Assembly: GCA_026706385.1 (NCBI GenBank)
Contig: JAPOYV010000070.1
Span: forward strand, 1 to 48,768
Direction of reading: 5' to 3'
DNA length: 48,768 nucleotides
Source of the DNA: Gammaproteobacteria bacterium
GTDB taxonomy: Bacteria; Pseudomonadota; Gammaproteobacteria; Pseudomonadales; Azotimanducaceae
In this document: piece by piece, positions 9,901 through 18,500 of the stretch
How the letters are laid out: each line of letters starts with the position of its first letter
Position numbering within the stretch: the stretch's first letter is position 1
Translations under genes and position numbers: made by a program
The notes under the pieces: generated by a model
Told to the model about the DNA's origin: nothing
Databases searched by the model: none
The model's input: only the letters and a program-made list of their open reading frames with translations

Positions 9901-10326
9901 CAGCTTGAGTTCCCGGATCAGAAGGCCCGCCATGATCGTCTTGCCCGCACCAGCATCGTCGGCGAGCAGAAAGCGCACCGTCGGCAGCTTCAAGAGGTGT
10001 TCGTAAACCGCCTCCAACTGGTGCGGTAGCGGATCCACACGCGAGATCGACAGCCCGAAGTAGGGATCGAATTCGTAGGCGATCCCGAGCATGTAGGCCT
10101 GGAGGCCGAGGCGCAGCAGCCGTCCGTCGCCCCCGAAAGACAGCGTTCCGTCGGCTATCGACAGGTCGTCTAGGTCCGCCGCCGCCAGCGTCACGCGCCG
10201 AAAGCGCTCGGTGTCGACTCCGACAAGCCCCACGTTCCAGCCGTCAGCCCCGTTGGAGCGCACCGTCTCCACGCGCATCGGCTCGCTGAACTGCGGGCCA
10301 GTGAGTATCTGTCCCTCCTCGATCAA
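6943..10326 (-). CDS. SNF2-family helicase with C-terminal DUF3883 (DrmD-like)
   Basis: A 1127-residue superfamily 2 helicase. Walker A is DDAGAGKT (123-130) and DEAH is at 223-226 in IVDEAHRMS. The C-terminal helicase half includes EGINLQCCNILFNYD and the arginine-finger region QRMGRIHRYGQ, all typical of SNF2-like proteins. Residues of about 1010-1110 form a DUF3883 domain with GYDLTSLD and IEVKGL, a D...E-x-K arrangement like that of restriction-endonuclease-fold enzymes (inference). The N-terminal GPQFSEPMRVE segment resembles DISARM-associated DrmD helicases. The start is a TTG at 10326: an in-frame TAG lies upstream, no ATG or GTG comes before residue 17, and the conserved N terminus needs the earlier start. 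It is the first gene of the operon and would translocate on or remodel invading DNA. Confidence 0.88.
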   Translation of the reverse strand: MIEEGQILTGPQFSEPMRVETVRSNGADGWNVGLVGVDTERFRRVTLAAADLDDLSIADGTLSFGGDGRLLRLGLQAYMLGIAYEFDPYFGLSISRVDPLPHQLEAVYEHLLKLPTVRFLLADDAGAGKTIMAGLLIRELKLRGLAERVLVVCPANLAFQWQREMREKFDERFLVLKGSDIRDQFGVNQWLEQKQVVTSLDLAKRTEILPSLRQARWDLVIVDEAHRMSARDETHRSQRYRLGEMLRDSSDNILLLTATPHRGDPENFTLFLQLLDRDVYADVTSIREAMDRQRAPFYLRRTKEAMVYFPERTDDGEWAAKPVFTKRIPKTATFEIDGAELDLYQSVTRMVKSQSRRAAEQGDTPRARAVGFLMSLYQRRLASSTRAMRKSLENRARRLAEGLAQAEEIASKAPPGLPDLDELEEMEDVERERLERMLEAITLAGNAEQVNEEIAELDRLAKDAKAVEDSGGEEKLAHLRLLMQEQGFFDDAERRLLLFTEFKDTLDYLKEHLERWGFRVGNIHGGMRAGSRDEVGTRLHAEQQFRDGAIQVLVATEAAGEGINLQCCNILFNYDIPWNPNRLEQRMGRIHRYGQRHDCLIFNFVAGNTVEGRVLGRLLEKLQEIRNALDDDAVFNVVGEVLPSAQVERVLRDYYAGKFGTEDLEDRMLRGVDEEHFRSICQTALEGLAARKLNLEMLVERRARAQERRLVPESIARFMSEAAPDASLTLTPVKALRHTYQAGRTPLVLRKYERAADWKLTDLASRYARLSTDRDTAEERNLEWVTPGHPLFEALRRHALERGREVFATGACFHSLAHDQASRFDFYRARAVDGLGHVIRERVFAVEVPTEGEPRLVEPDVLGNMTPSGVPDDLPAVAGYPEPSAWLGREALAEFIDGVREEVCADIDRIAEHVEMSLTEVLQRTDLEIGRATEDVDNGVPGAEGRLALAEGRHDEVRARRDRRCDELARQRAVTLQGVERLASALVLPHPERESPDFRRLRPHPETEMTAMRVVTEHEESLGRKVEDVHKLNLGYDLTSLDLRSGELRLIEVKGLANPDGTIVLTPNERRVAEDRPDCFWLYVVTNCAAEPRLLDPIPDPAGHPWREVKKVEHYTLGVGSLTKETP

Positions 10327-10509
10327 GTCAGAGGGCCGTGTTGGCGTCCGCTTGCATGGACCCTATTGTGCATTCAGGGTGAAACCCGCACAAACGCGGA
10401 CGCGAGTGGGTCCGCCCTGGCACCGACACATCAGCGAGTCCGGGTACTGCTTTCCTCCTGCCGGTGCCTGCCCGAGCAGAAACCTCGGAAGACAATCGGC
10501 GAACCGCCA

Positions 10510-10722
10510 TCATGCGTACATCAGCCGCTCGCCCTTGGGCTCCGGCAGGGAGTGTCCCAGCTCCTGCGCAGTGTCGATCCAGAGTTGCATCGCCTCTTGG
10601 ATGTTGCCCAATGCGGTTTCGTAGTCGTCGCCGTGTGCCATGCACCCAGGCAACTCCGGCGCCTCGGCGATCACCGCCTGGTCCGCGTTGCTCCAGTAGA
10701 GGATGATCTCGTAACGATGCAC
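10510..10722 (-). CDS. hicB: HicB-family antitoxin, apparently without a HicA partner
   Basis: A 70-residue protein reading MHRYEIILYWSN, then AVIAEAPELPGCMAHGD and EAMQLWIDTAQELG. This is the partial RNase H-like fold of HicB antitoxins, with the signature PELPGC. The start is GTG at 10722 with GGGAG 7 nt upstream; an upstream extension of the frame has no family resemblance. No HicA toxin (a small double-stranded-RNA-binding-fold protein) is recognisable on either side. Upstream is only an ATG-initiated stub of nine codons at about 10816. Solitary HicB proteins are known. It lies between the integrase and the helicase operon, about 180 bp before the helicase start, so it could act as a regulator there (inference). 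Confidence 0.75.
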   Translation of the reverse strand: MHRYEIILYWSNADQAVIAEAPELPGCMAHGDDYETALGNIQEAMQLWIDTAQELGHSLPEPKGERLMYA

Positions 10723-10813
10723 CAGTCTTCTCCCGAGCTGGACTCCAGCATATCGCTTCAAGAACCCGCCTTCGGTTGCCAGGACCCTTACTTGTCCGCC
10801 GCGTCTTCGACAG

Positions 10814-11998
10814 TCATGCCATCCTGGGCAGTTCGACGACCTCGCCGGCCTCGCGCGCAACGTAGCGTGCCCAAGACTCCATGAGGGCCCGCCGCTTCTC
10901 GAACAGGTCCGAGCGCGCATAGGCCTGCTCCACGACGTTACCTACCTTGTGACCCAGCGCCGCCTCCGCCACCTCGCGCGGCGCGTTGGTCATTTCGCCG
11001 CACCAGTCGCGAAACGTCGAGCGGAACCCATGGGGCACGGCAGCGATCCCAAGCTCGCGAAGCAGCTTCGACAGCGTGCTGTCGCTCATTGTCCGGCCCG
11101 TCGCGGTCGGGAATAGTAGGTCGTTCTCCCTGAAGGCCCGGGCTTCGCCGACCACTGCCATTGCACGGTCTGACAGCGGTACGCGGTACTCGGTCCCGGT
11201 CTTCGTGCGGTCGCCCGGAACGGTCCAAACGCCTGCCTCCAGATCGACCTCGTCCCAGGTTGCCTCTCGCACCTCCCGGGACCGACACGCGGTTAGCACG
11301 AGGAACTCGAACGCGAGCTTTGTCGAACTGAGCGCATTGCACTTGCGCACCTTCCCCAACGCGGCAGCGACCTCCCCATGCGCCATTGCACGCTGGTGCG
11401 TCGTCTTGTGCCCGACCTTGGGCAGCGCCGCGCCGATGGCGTCGCCGGCGGGATTGTCCTTCCGGTGGCCTTCCGCAATCGCCCACTTCATGACGGTTCC
11501 AATGCGCTGCCGTACCTTACGCGCTGTCTCTCGCTTCGTGTTCCAGATCGGCAGCAGGCACCGCATCACGTCTGCAGGCTCGATGGCGTCCACCGGCATG
11601 CTACCGATCTTCGGATAGGCGTAGGACTTTAGGGTCGACTCCCAGGACGTCACCGACTTCGCGTTTCGCCAGTTCGGGCTGTGCATCTCGATGACGGTCG
11701 CCGCCGCTTCCCGGAATGTCGGAATAAGCCGCTTGGCCCGGACCTCGCGGGGGTCGCCCCCGGCGTGCGCCAGCTTGCGATTGTCGTAGGCCACTTGGCG
11801 CGCCTCGCCGAGCGTGATCAACGGATAGGGGCCAAGCCCCAAGTCCCGGCGACGGCCGCGAATCGTCAGCCGCTGCACCCAAGACTTCGCCCCCGTTTCC
11901 TTCACGAGCAGGATCAGGCCGTTTTCGTCGTAGTATTTCCCCGGAAGGGTCACCTTCCGGACAAAGTGCATGTTCAATCTCGTCGCCTGTCTCGGCAT
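10814..11998 (-). CDS. Tyrosine-recombinase integrase (P4-like, DUF4102 N terminus)
   Basis: A 394-residue integrase. The N-terminal part carries the DUF4102 arm-binding pattern (KYYDENGLILLVKETG, RRRDLGLGPYPLITLGEAR), the middle is a SAM-like core-binding domain, and the C-terminal catalytic domain shows TACRSREVREATWDEV (first Arg), HGFRSTFRDWC (His-x-x-Arg), ALGHKVGNVVEQAYARSD (His and the Tyr nucleophile). I chose ATG 11998 because the family motifs begin shortly after it; an upstream in-frame ATG at 12085 would add 29 atypical residues. It is transcribed into the island, so the attachment site probably lies to its right, at about 12090-12250, with the defence operon as cargo. Confidence 0.93.
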   Translation of the reverse strand: MPRQATRLNMHFVRKVTLPGKYYDENGLILLVKETGAKSWVQRLTIRGRRRDLGLGPYPLITLGEARQVAYDNRKLAHAGGDPREVRAKRLIPTFREAAATVIEMHSPNWRNAKSVTSWESTLKSYAYPKIGSMPVDAIEPADVMRCLLPIWNTKRETARKVRQRIGTVMKWAIAEGHRKDNPAGDAIGAALPKVGHKTTHQRAMAHGEVAAALGKVRKCNALSSTKLAFEFLVLTACRSREVREATWDEVDLEAGVWTVPGDRTKTGTEYRVPLSDRAMAVVGEARAFRENDLLFPTATGRTMSDSTLSKLLRELGIAAVPHGFRSTFRDWCGEMTNAPREVAEAALGHKVGNVVEQAYARSDLFEKRRALMESWARYVAREAGEVVELPRMA

Positions 11999-12262
11999 AG
12001 CCCGCCCTATCTCTCTCAAGACGTAGTGGGAACGATCAGGGAAAAGTGTGGGAACGATCAGCTTAGTTCCCCCTAAAATTCCCACTACGAAAAGAGATGC
12101 TACGAGAAACGCCCTTCAACGTCAATCAACGATAGGCGTAAGTTTATCAATCTGTTAAGGAATATTCTGGCGCAACACTGTGAGTCTGAGTTCGACTCCC
12201 CATCGGGATTCCTAGGGGACGCCACACGTGTCTCTCAATCTTCTGAAAACCAACGAAAACCA

Positions 12263-12276
12263 GACCCGAGTGGGTC
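12263..12276 (-). terminator. Weak hairpin downstream of the MOSC gene
   Basis: GACCC and GGGTC arms enclose a 4-nt loop 7 nt past the MOSC stop. On the minus strand it is followed by TGGTTTTC, a T-rich but not clean tract. It is a plausible weak intrinsic terminator between the chromosomal gene and the island edge. Confidence 0.35.
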
Positions 12277-12282
12277 GTTTCG

Positions 12283-12795
12283 TCAAGACCGTAGTCGCTG
12301 TACATCGAGGGGCGTGATCGGGTCCCCTGGACGTATCTCACCGCTGACGAGAATCTCGGCAAAGAGTCCGCAGCGGTGGATGAGCGCCTTGATCAACCGC
12401 TTGCGGACCACCTCGTTGAGGCGTGCGCACGGCTCGTTCAGCTTCAGCCCCCGAAGTACCGCGCCACCAGCACGAAAGCGCTGCCCCACGAGGTGCGTCA
12501 GTGGGACACCACGCGTGACGATGTTCATGCGGCACTCTTCGGGCGCGAGCTTTAGGTTGTGGTCTCGGAGGATGGTCGCGAATACTTCGTTCTCGAACAG
12601 CGTGATCTGGCGGCGTGCCCCCTTGGACTGCGAGAAGTGCCCCGACTCCTTGCCGAGACAATAGCGGTCGCCGCGAACCCCCTTGCCTGCGAGCGCTTCG
12701 ATGACATCCGGTGACAGCATGCACACGCCCGCATCCTCAGCGAGATGTACGGAACAGACCTCTCCTCGCCAGACCACGGACGCACCCTCTGCCAA
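12283..12795 (-). CDS. MOSC-domain protein
   Basis: A 170-residue single-domain MOSC (molybdenum cofactor sulfurase C-terminal) protein. Evidence is the GVRGDRYCLGKESGHF segment at about 35-50, the beta-rich core with LTHLVGQRF and GVPL, and a conserved Cys in LNEPCARL (about residue 131). MOSC proteins bind and use the molybdenum cofactor or handle sulfur; YiiM/YuaD-like single-domain members take part in detoxification of N-hydroxylated compounds. The exact substrate cannot be read here. It is divergently arranged with a MocR-type regulator across 81 bp, so it is the likely target of that regulator. Confidence 0.8.
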   Translation of the reverse strand: MAEGASVVWRGEVCSVHLAEDAGVCMLSPDVIEALAGKGVRGDRYCLGKESGHFSQSKGARRQITLFENEVFATILRDHNLKLAPEECRMNIVTRGVPLTHLVGQRFRAGGAVLRGLKLNEPCARLNEVVRKRLIKALIHRCGLFAEILVSGEIRPGDPITPLDVQRLRS

Positions 12796-12876
12796 GGTCG
12801 AGCAGCAGTCTCACCTCGACATGGCCTTATTCAAAGATCCAAAATACGTCATTCTTCTGGTACCAATTCTGTTCGT
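12796..12876. promoter_or_regulatory. Divergent control region between MOSC and MocR genes
   Basis: The 81-bp gap contains a perfect 8-bp palindrome TGGTACCA at 12858-12865, flanked by two direct ATTCT copies starting at 12851 and 12866 (15 bp apart). MocR/PdxR regulators often bind direct repeats in the gap to a divergent gene, so this is a candidate operator. No clean -35/-10 pair was assigned. Confidence 0.35.
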
Positions 12877-14367
12877 ATGCTCCAGCTTGCGCTGGACCCC
12901 TGTGGTCCGCTGAACCGAAGCGTCTACGCAGCTTTGCGAGCGGCCATACTGGAGCGACGGATCGTCCCGGGCAGCAAGCTACCGTCGTCCCGAGCACTGG
13001 CTGCGGATTTGGGCGTGTCACGCAACACAGTGCTCTACGCCTACGAGCAGCTCGCGGCCGAAGGCTACGTGGAGACGCGCGTGGGGTCCGGGACGTACGT
13101 CGTCGACTCTCCGCTGGTCGGTAGCGTGTTGGCGCAGCGGCGACGCAGCCGACGTGGCGAAGGGCGACGGAGACTCTCTTCTCTCGGAGTGCGGCTTTCG
13201 CGCGATCGATCGCTCGGACACGGACGTGGGAATACGCGACGCGAAGCCCTTCCCCACGATTTCCGGTTCGCCGGAGCGGGGCACGAGCGAGAGACGCTGA
13301 ACGTGTGGGCACGGCTCGTCGGGCGCCGGGCCCGCAGCCTGTCGCGCGCTCCGACGGGCTATCAACCCCCTGGTGGTTCCCCCGAATTGCGCGAGGCCTT
13401 GGCCGGCTATCTTTCGCGCGCCCGCGGTCTCACATGCCGGCCGGAGCAGATCGTTGTCACCCAAGGTTCCCAGCAAGGCATCGACCTGTGCCTCCGTCTT
13501 CTCGTCGAGGCGGGCGACCGCGTGGTCGTTGAGGAGCCGCATTACGCCGGGTACGGGAGTTGCCTGCATGCTTGCGGGGCCGCCGTCTCCTACGTCCCGG
13601 TAGACGCGGCGGGTATGCAGGTGGAACTGGTCGCCGAACTCGAGGCTGCCAAGGTCGCATGCGTCACGCCCTCTCACCAGTTTCCCACCGGAGGCGTGAT
13701 GCCGCTCTCTCGACGCCTGCGCTTGCTCGACTGGGCCCGACAGAACGGGACTGTCGTCCTCGAGGATGACTACGATGGCGAGTTCCGGCATGAGGGCCCG
13801 CCCATCGAGTGCCTTCAGTCTCTCGACCAGAACGAGCAGGTCATCTACCTCGGCACGGCGTCGAGGATGCTGTTTCCGGCGCTCCGAATCGGATGGGCCG
13901 TCGCACCCGAGGATCTCGTCAACGCCTTCCAGCGGCTCAAGGCCATCGCCGACCGCGACACTTCGAGTCTGGAACAACTGGTACTCGCGGACTTCATCAG
14001 CGGCGGCTGGCTGGAGCGGCACGTCCGGCGTGCCCGCAAACGGTACGCGGTCCGGCGGACCGCCTTCCTGGAAGGCATCAGGAGCGAACTCGGCACGCGT
14101 GCAGAGCTAGTGGGCGCGAGCGCGGGCACTCATGCGTTGCTGCGTCTACCGGAACTTCCGGCCAGCCGCTTTGCGAGCTTGCGTCGAGCCTGCCAGCAAC
14201 GCGGTGTCGGCATCTACTCAGCCGACGAATGCTACGCGCAACCACCGGAGTGTGTGGCGTTGCTTGCTGGCTACGCGTCCCTCGCGGAGCGAGACATCGT
14301 TGTTGGTGTGAGGAAACTCAGGGAGGCGCTCGACAGCCTGGGCAAGTCTAGCGGGGCTCCGCCCTAG
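12877..14367 (+). CDS. MocR/PdxR-type regulator (GntR HTH fused to aminotransferase fold)
   Basis: A 496-residue fusion. An N-terminal winged helix of the GntR family (about 1-75, SRALAADLGVSRNTVLYAYEQL) joins a fold-type-I aminotransferase-like domain (about 120-490) with YQPPGGSPELREALAGYL, TQGSQQGIDL, EEPHYAGYGS, LEDDYDGEFR and RIGWAVAP. Such proteins normally bind PLP on a lysine in a GT-x-SKTL motif. Here the motif reads GTASRMLFPALRIG, with Arg at position 330 (codon AGG at 13864), so an internal aldimine should not form. The ATG at 12877 opens the HTH domain; the longer frame upstream reads antisense to MOSC. It is divergent from the MOSC gene and may sense an amine or cofactor non-covalently. 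A true aminotransferase is unlikely. Confidence 0.88.
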   Translation: MLQLALDPCGPLNRSVYAALRAAILERRIVPGSKLPSSRALAADLGVSRNTVLYAYEQLAAEGYVETRVGSGTYVVDSPLVGSVLAQRRRSRRGEGRRRLSSLGVRLSRDRSLGHGRGNTRREALPHDFRFAGAGHERETLNVWARLVGRRARSLSRAPTGYQPPGGSPELREALAGYLSRARGLTCRPEQIVVTQGSQQGIDLCLRLLVEAGDRVVVEEPHYAGYGSCLHACGAAVSYVPVDAAGMQVELVAELEAAKVACVTPSHQFPTGGVMPLSRRLRLLDWARQNGTVVLEDDYDGEFRHEGPPIECLQSLDQNEQVIYLGTASRMLFPALRIGWAVAPEDLVNAFQRLKAIADRDTSSLEQLVLADFISGGWLERHVRRARKRYAVRRTAFLEGIRSELGTRAELVGASAGTHALLRLPELPASRFASLRRACQQRGVGIYSADECYAQPPECVALLAGYASLAERDIVVGVRKLREALDSLGKSSGAPP

Positions 14368-14406
14368 AAAGGAGCACGGACGCCCAACGCACAAGACCGA
14401 CCTAAC

Positions 14407-14436
14407 CTGACTGCGGATATTAGCGGCGGTCACGCA
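14407..14436. repeat. Short intergenic repeat, copy 1
   Basis: CTGACTGCG, 10 unmatched bases, then GCGGTCACGCA. The same two blocks with the same spacing recur at 33425-33454. Both copies are next to gene ends. The function is unknown. Confidence 0.45.
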
Positions 14437-14510
14437 CGCTAGAGGGTCGTAAGAGGCCCGCATGACGCCGCCCGGGCCGTCACGAGAGCCGACAAATGCC
14501 CACCCCGCTT

Positions 14511-14519
14511 TGGTATAAA
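14511..14519 (+). promoter_or_regulatory. Putative extended -10 promoter of the ABC transporter operon
   Basis: TGGTATAAA matches an extended -10 element (TGnTATAAT). It is 28 nt upstream of the ATPase ATG and follows a long gap after the MocR gene. No good -35 is seen; GACA near 14491 is weak. Extended -10 promoters often lack one. Confidence 0.4.
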
Positions 14520-14547
14520 GGCGCGGTTCGCGACTGCAGGACATCCC

Positions 14548-15471
14548 ATGGAAGCGATGATCGAGGCCAAGGGGCTTGGCCATACCTACAAGGGCGGCCA
14601 CACCGCCCTCGACGACGTCGATTTGGCGCTTGGCACGGGCCTCTTCGGGCTGCTCGGCCCCAACGGGGCTGGGAAGAGCACCCTGATGCGCATCATCTGC
14701 ACGCTGTTGGTGCCGACGCGTGGCAGTGTGACGGTCGGTGGCCACGACGTGACGCGCGAGCGGCGGCAGGTCCGCGAGATGATCGGCTATCTCCCTCAAG
14801 AGTTCGGCGCGTGGCGCAACCACCGCGCGGAAGAGGTGCTCGATACGCTGGCGCGGCTGTCCGGGATGTCCAACCGCCGCACGAGGCGCGCTCGGGTTGC
14901 TGAGACGCTGGAGATGGTCGGTTTGGCCGATGTCGCCGATCGCAAGGTCAAGAAACTGTCCGGCGGCATGGTGCGCCGGCTGGGTGTTGCCCAGGCGCTG
15001 GTTCACGAGCCGCAGGTGCTGATCGTCGACGAGCCGACCGTGGGACTCGACCCGGAGGAGCGCATGCGCTTTCGCCAGGTCATGGGTCGCTTGGGAAGGG
15101 ATCGCACGATTCTCCTGTCTACGCACATCGTGGCCGACTTGGGCGGCGGCTGCCAGGACATGGCGCTGCTCGATGCGGGCCGCGTAGTCTTCCAGGGTGC
15201 GCCAGCGCAGTTGCTGGCCCAGGCCGAGGGCAAGGTGTTCGAACTGACGGCGTCGGCCGAGCAGGCGGCACAGGTGGAGTCGGACTACGAGATCGTCTCG
15301 CGCACGGCAAATGCCGACGGCGTCGCCTTGCGAGGCGTCACGGCCAACGGGCTGCCCGAGGGCGCGGTCGCCGTGGAGTCGCCCACGCTGGAGGAGGCCT
15401 ACCTCACGTTCATGGCGGCACGGGGTCGCTCGGAGGCTGCCCGCCAAGACGAAGACGAAGAGTCGTCGTAG
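14548..15471 (+). CDS. ABC transporter ATP-binding protein
   Basis: A 307-residue ABC ATPase. Walker A is LGPNGAGKS (about 46-54), the Q-loop is YLPQEFG, the signature is KLSGGMVRRLG, and Walker B with the D-loop is LIVDEPTVGLDPEER. The H-loop His is in LLSTHIVADLGG. The extra C-terminal domain after about residue 215, ending in an EEAYLTFMA element, is typical of CcmA/NatA-like subunits that pair with ABC-2 permeases. ATG 14548 has AGGA upstream. It lies 60 bp before the large permease gene, its evident partner. The transported substrate cannot be told from sequence. Confidence 0.93.
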   Translation: MEAMIEAKGLGHTYKGGHTALDDVDLALGTGLFGLLGPNGAGKSTLMRIICTLLVPTRGSVTVGGHDVTRERRQVREMIGYLPQEFGAWRNHRAEEVLDTLARLSGMSNRRTRRARVAETLEMVGLADVADRKVKKLSGGMVRRLGVAQALVHEPQVLIVDEPTVGLDPEERMRFRQVMGRLGRDRTILLSTHIVADLGGGCQDMALLDAGRVVFQGAPAQLLAQAEGKVFELTASAEQAAQVESDYEIVSRTANADGVALRGVTANGLPEGAVAVESPTLEEAYLTFMAARGRSEAARQDEDEESS

Positions 15472-15531
15472 CGGCTTGCTGGGTCGGTCCGGCAATGCCA
15501 GCTCCAGGCCCAACCGTCGCCTGACGCTGCC

Positions 15532-18500
15532 ATGAACCTGATCCGTTCCTTGCTGGGCGTGGCGTGGGCGGAAATGCGCACGGCGCGCCGACTTGCGCGG
15601 ACTTGGCTGTTCATGGTCTTGAGCTTGGCCGGCGGGCTGTTGCCCTACTTCGGCCTGACCATGCTGCAGTTGATCGCCTCCAGCCAGTCGCCGTCCTTCG
15701 GGGCGTTCCAGCCGCGCTTCCTCATTGCCGGCGTCGGCATCTTCGTGCTGTGGATCTTCATGATCGGGCTGTTGTTCCTCGCCTTCGACATCCGCGGGCG
15801 CGATCAGCGCGATCGGATGACCGAGGTCCTGGACACGCGCCCGGTCGGGAACCTCGTCCTGCTCACTGGCCGGCTGGTCGGGCTGGTGGCAACCGTGTGG
15901 TTGCCGATGGTTCTCCTGATCGGCCTGTTGCAGGGTTTCGGCCTGCTCGCGGGAGCCTTGGAGTTGCCTCTCGGGGATCCCCTGGAACCGCTGTCGGCGA
16001 CGGCGTTTCTCACCATCGATGCGCTGCCGATGCTGATCCTGTGGTGCGCCATGGTTTTCCTGCTCGCCGTGCTCATACGCAATCGGCTGATCGTTGCCGT
16101 TGTTGCGGTGGCTTTGCTGGGCGCGCATTGGTGGGCGGTGACGACGAGTCCCTACTACCTCCTGCCAGCGATCTCCGGCTTGACGGGCTACACGGTGTTG
16201 CCGTCCGATGTGCAGCCGGTCTTTGCCACGGCGTCGGACTTGGCGCAGCGCCTGGCGGAGCTCTGCCTTGCGGGCGGCATGCTGGTGCTTGCCGCGGCTC
16301 TTCACCCAAGGCGGGATCGCGCAGCTATCGGTTCGCAATCGCTGGTCGCGGGCGGTCTGCTGATGGTCGGCGTGCTTGCCATCGGCGCGCTCGCCTGGCA
16401 AGCGGCCGATGGAGCGGCGCTGCGCGATGCGTGGCGGATGGCGCATGAAGCGCGTCAGGACGACCCGTACGCCGATGTCGTCCGGGTGGAGGGTAGCGTG
16501 GGGATCGAGCCGGGGCGGATGCTGACGCTGGATCTCGACTACCAGTTGGCCGCGCCGGCCGCATCGCTCCGCGACGCGCCGACGCTTGACGAGTTGGTGT
16601 TGAGCCTCAACCCGGGCATGACGGTCGCGGAACTGGCCGTCAACGACGAACCAGCCTCGCATACGCATACGCACGGGCTGCTCGTCGCTCAGTTGCCGAC
16701 GCCGGCGATGCCGGGCGAGTCCATCGCCCTCTCGATCCGGGCAACGGGCGTTCCGGATGGCGAATTCGGCTATCTCGACAGCGTGCTCGACGTCCAGGGG
16801 TTGACCTCGGACGCGGGCAACCTGCTGCTCCTCGGGACGCAGACTGGCGTCTTCGACGACGCGTACGTCGCCTTGATGCCGGCGATGCGGTGGCTGCCCA
16901 TGCCCGGCACAGCAACGGGACGCGACGATCCGGAACGGTATGCCCGGGATTTCTTCACCGTCGACCTGGCCGTGCGCACGCCGCCCGAGTGGCTGGTCGC
17001 CGGGCCGGGCCTGCGCGAGGGGAAGGCGGGGGAGTACCGCTTCCGCCCCGCTGAGCCTTTGCCGGCGGTCGCCCTCTTGGCGGCGCAATTCGAACGTCGC
17101 GTCGCGGAGGTCGCCGGCACGCGCCTTGAGCTGCTCATGTCGTCAAAGCACCGTCGCAACGTGGCGTTCTTCGCGGAAGCTGACGAAGCCATCCGCGAGA
17201 GGCTTGGGGGAATGCTCGACGGGGCGGACATCCTGGGGCTCGGGTATCCCTACGGCGGCCTCACCGCCGTCGAAGTCCCCGCGGTACTGCGCAGTTTCGG
17301 CGGCGGCTGGCGGATGGCGTCGGTGCAGGCGATGCCGGGCATCGTGATGCTGCGGGAGTACGGTTTCCCGTCGTCGCGCTTTGAGTTTCCCTACAGGGAA
17401 CCTGAACGGTTCGCCTCACGGGAAGGCGGCATCGGGGCCGCCAAGGCCGACGGGTTGATGTCCTACTTCGACAACGACATCACCGGCGGCAACCCGTTCC
17501 ACGGTGGCGTCAAGAACCTGTTTTCGTTCCAGGCGGGCGCGGTGGGCGAGGGCGCGCTGGCACTGGACGCCCTGCTTCACGAGATAGCGCTCAGGATGTT
17601 GACGAAGAGCCGGGCCGGCTACTTCTCGCCGTACCCGTTCGCGACCGGCGCTGACCTCGGGGCGATGATCCAGCAGGCCCTCATGGGCGTGGTGGTCGAT
17701 GGCCCCATCGGCCGTGGTCCGTCGATCGCCGCAAGTGTGCGCGACGGCGCAACCGGGCGGGCGACGGTTTGGGATGCGGCGCTCGGCGCCTCGCTCGCGG
17801 ACCTCGACCCGAGCCAGGACGCGCGACGCGCGCTGGACGTGCTCTGGCTCAAAGTCCCGGCCATCGCCCAGTCAGTCCTGGATGCGTACGGTCGCGAGGC
17901 CATCGGCACGCTGCTCGCGGAACTGCGGCACCGTTACGCCGGGCGCAATTTCACGGTCGCGGAGTTCGAGGCGCTTACCGTCGAACTGGGCATCCCGCTC
18001 GCCCCGGTGGTAGGAGATTGGCTGCACGACGCCGCGCTGCCGGGGTTCGTGGCTTCGGCGCCGATCGTCGTGCGCCTGCCGGAAGACGACCAGGGCAGGC
18101 CGCGCTACCAGGTTCGTGTCCAAGTCCGCAACGACGAGGCCGTACCGGGCATTGTCCGTTTGGCGGCTAACGCGCCGGCCAAAGGAGACAAGATCCTGGC
18201 CAAGGCGAACAGCCAGGCGGTCAGCGTCGCTGGCGGCGAGGCCGTGGAACTCGGCTTGGTCTTGCGCGGACCGCCCGAGGAGTTGTGGCTGCAACCCGTC
18301 CTGGCGTTGAATCGGCGCGACGTCCGCTTGCTGATCCCGGAGGTCGAGGAGTACGAAGTGGTCGACGCGGAGCCGTTCACCGGCTATCGCGCGAGCGATT
18401 GGGCGCCGCCGAAGACGAACGGCATCGTCGTCGACGACCTCGACGACGGCTTCTCGGTGCGTTACGACGATGAAGATCTGGGCTTGCGGGTCGGCGGCAG

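Noticed and set aside
652-10326. DISARM or BREX as the identity of the defence operon
   Set aside because: The helicase is DrmD-like, but DrmA, DrmB and DrmC are absent, and there is no PglZ or Lon-like protease for BREX. The DUF1156/DUF499 pair fits the Hma class better.
10810-10842. Nine-codon ATG frame upstream of hicB as a HicA remnant
   Set aside because: Too short and without the HicA G-SHR/H motif; nothing supports it as a toxin gene.
12170-12225. tRNA-like 3' end (GAGTTCGACTCCC) beside the left island integrase
   Set aside because: The stem positions around TTCGACT do not pair properly and no CCA or anticodon arm follows; at most an attachment-site relic.
14218-17088. A 956-codon open frame on the minus strand opposite the ABC transporter genes
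   Set aside because: Arg/Gln/His-rich composition without any family motif, fully antisense to the recognised ATPase and permease; an artefact of high-GC codon usage.
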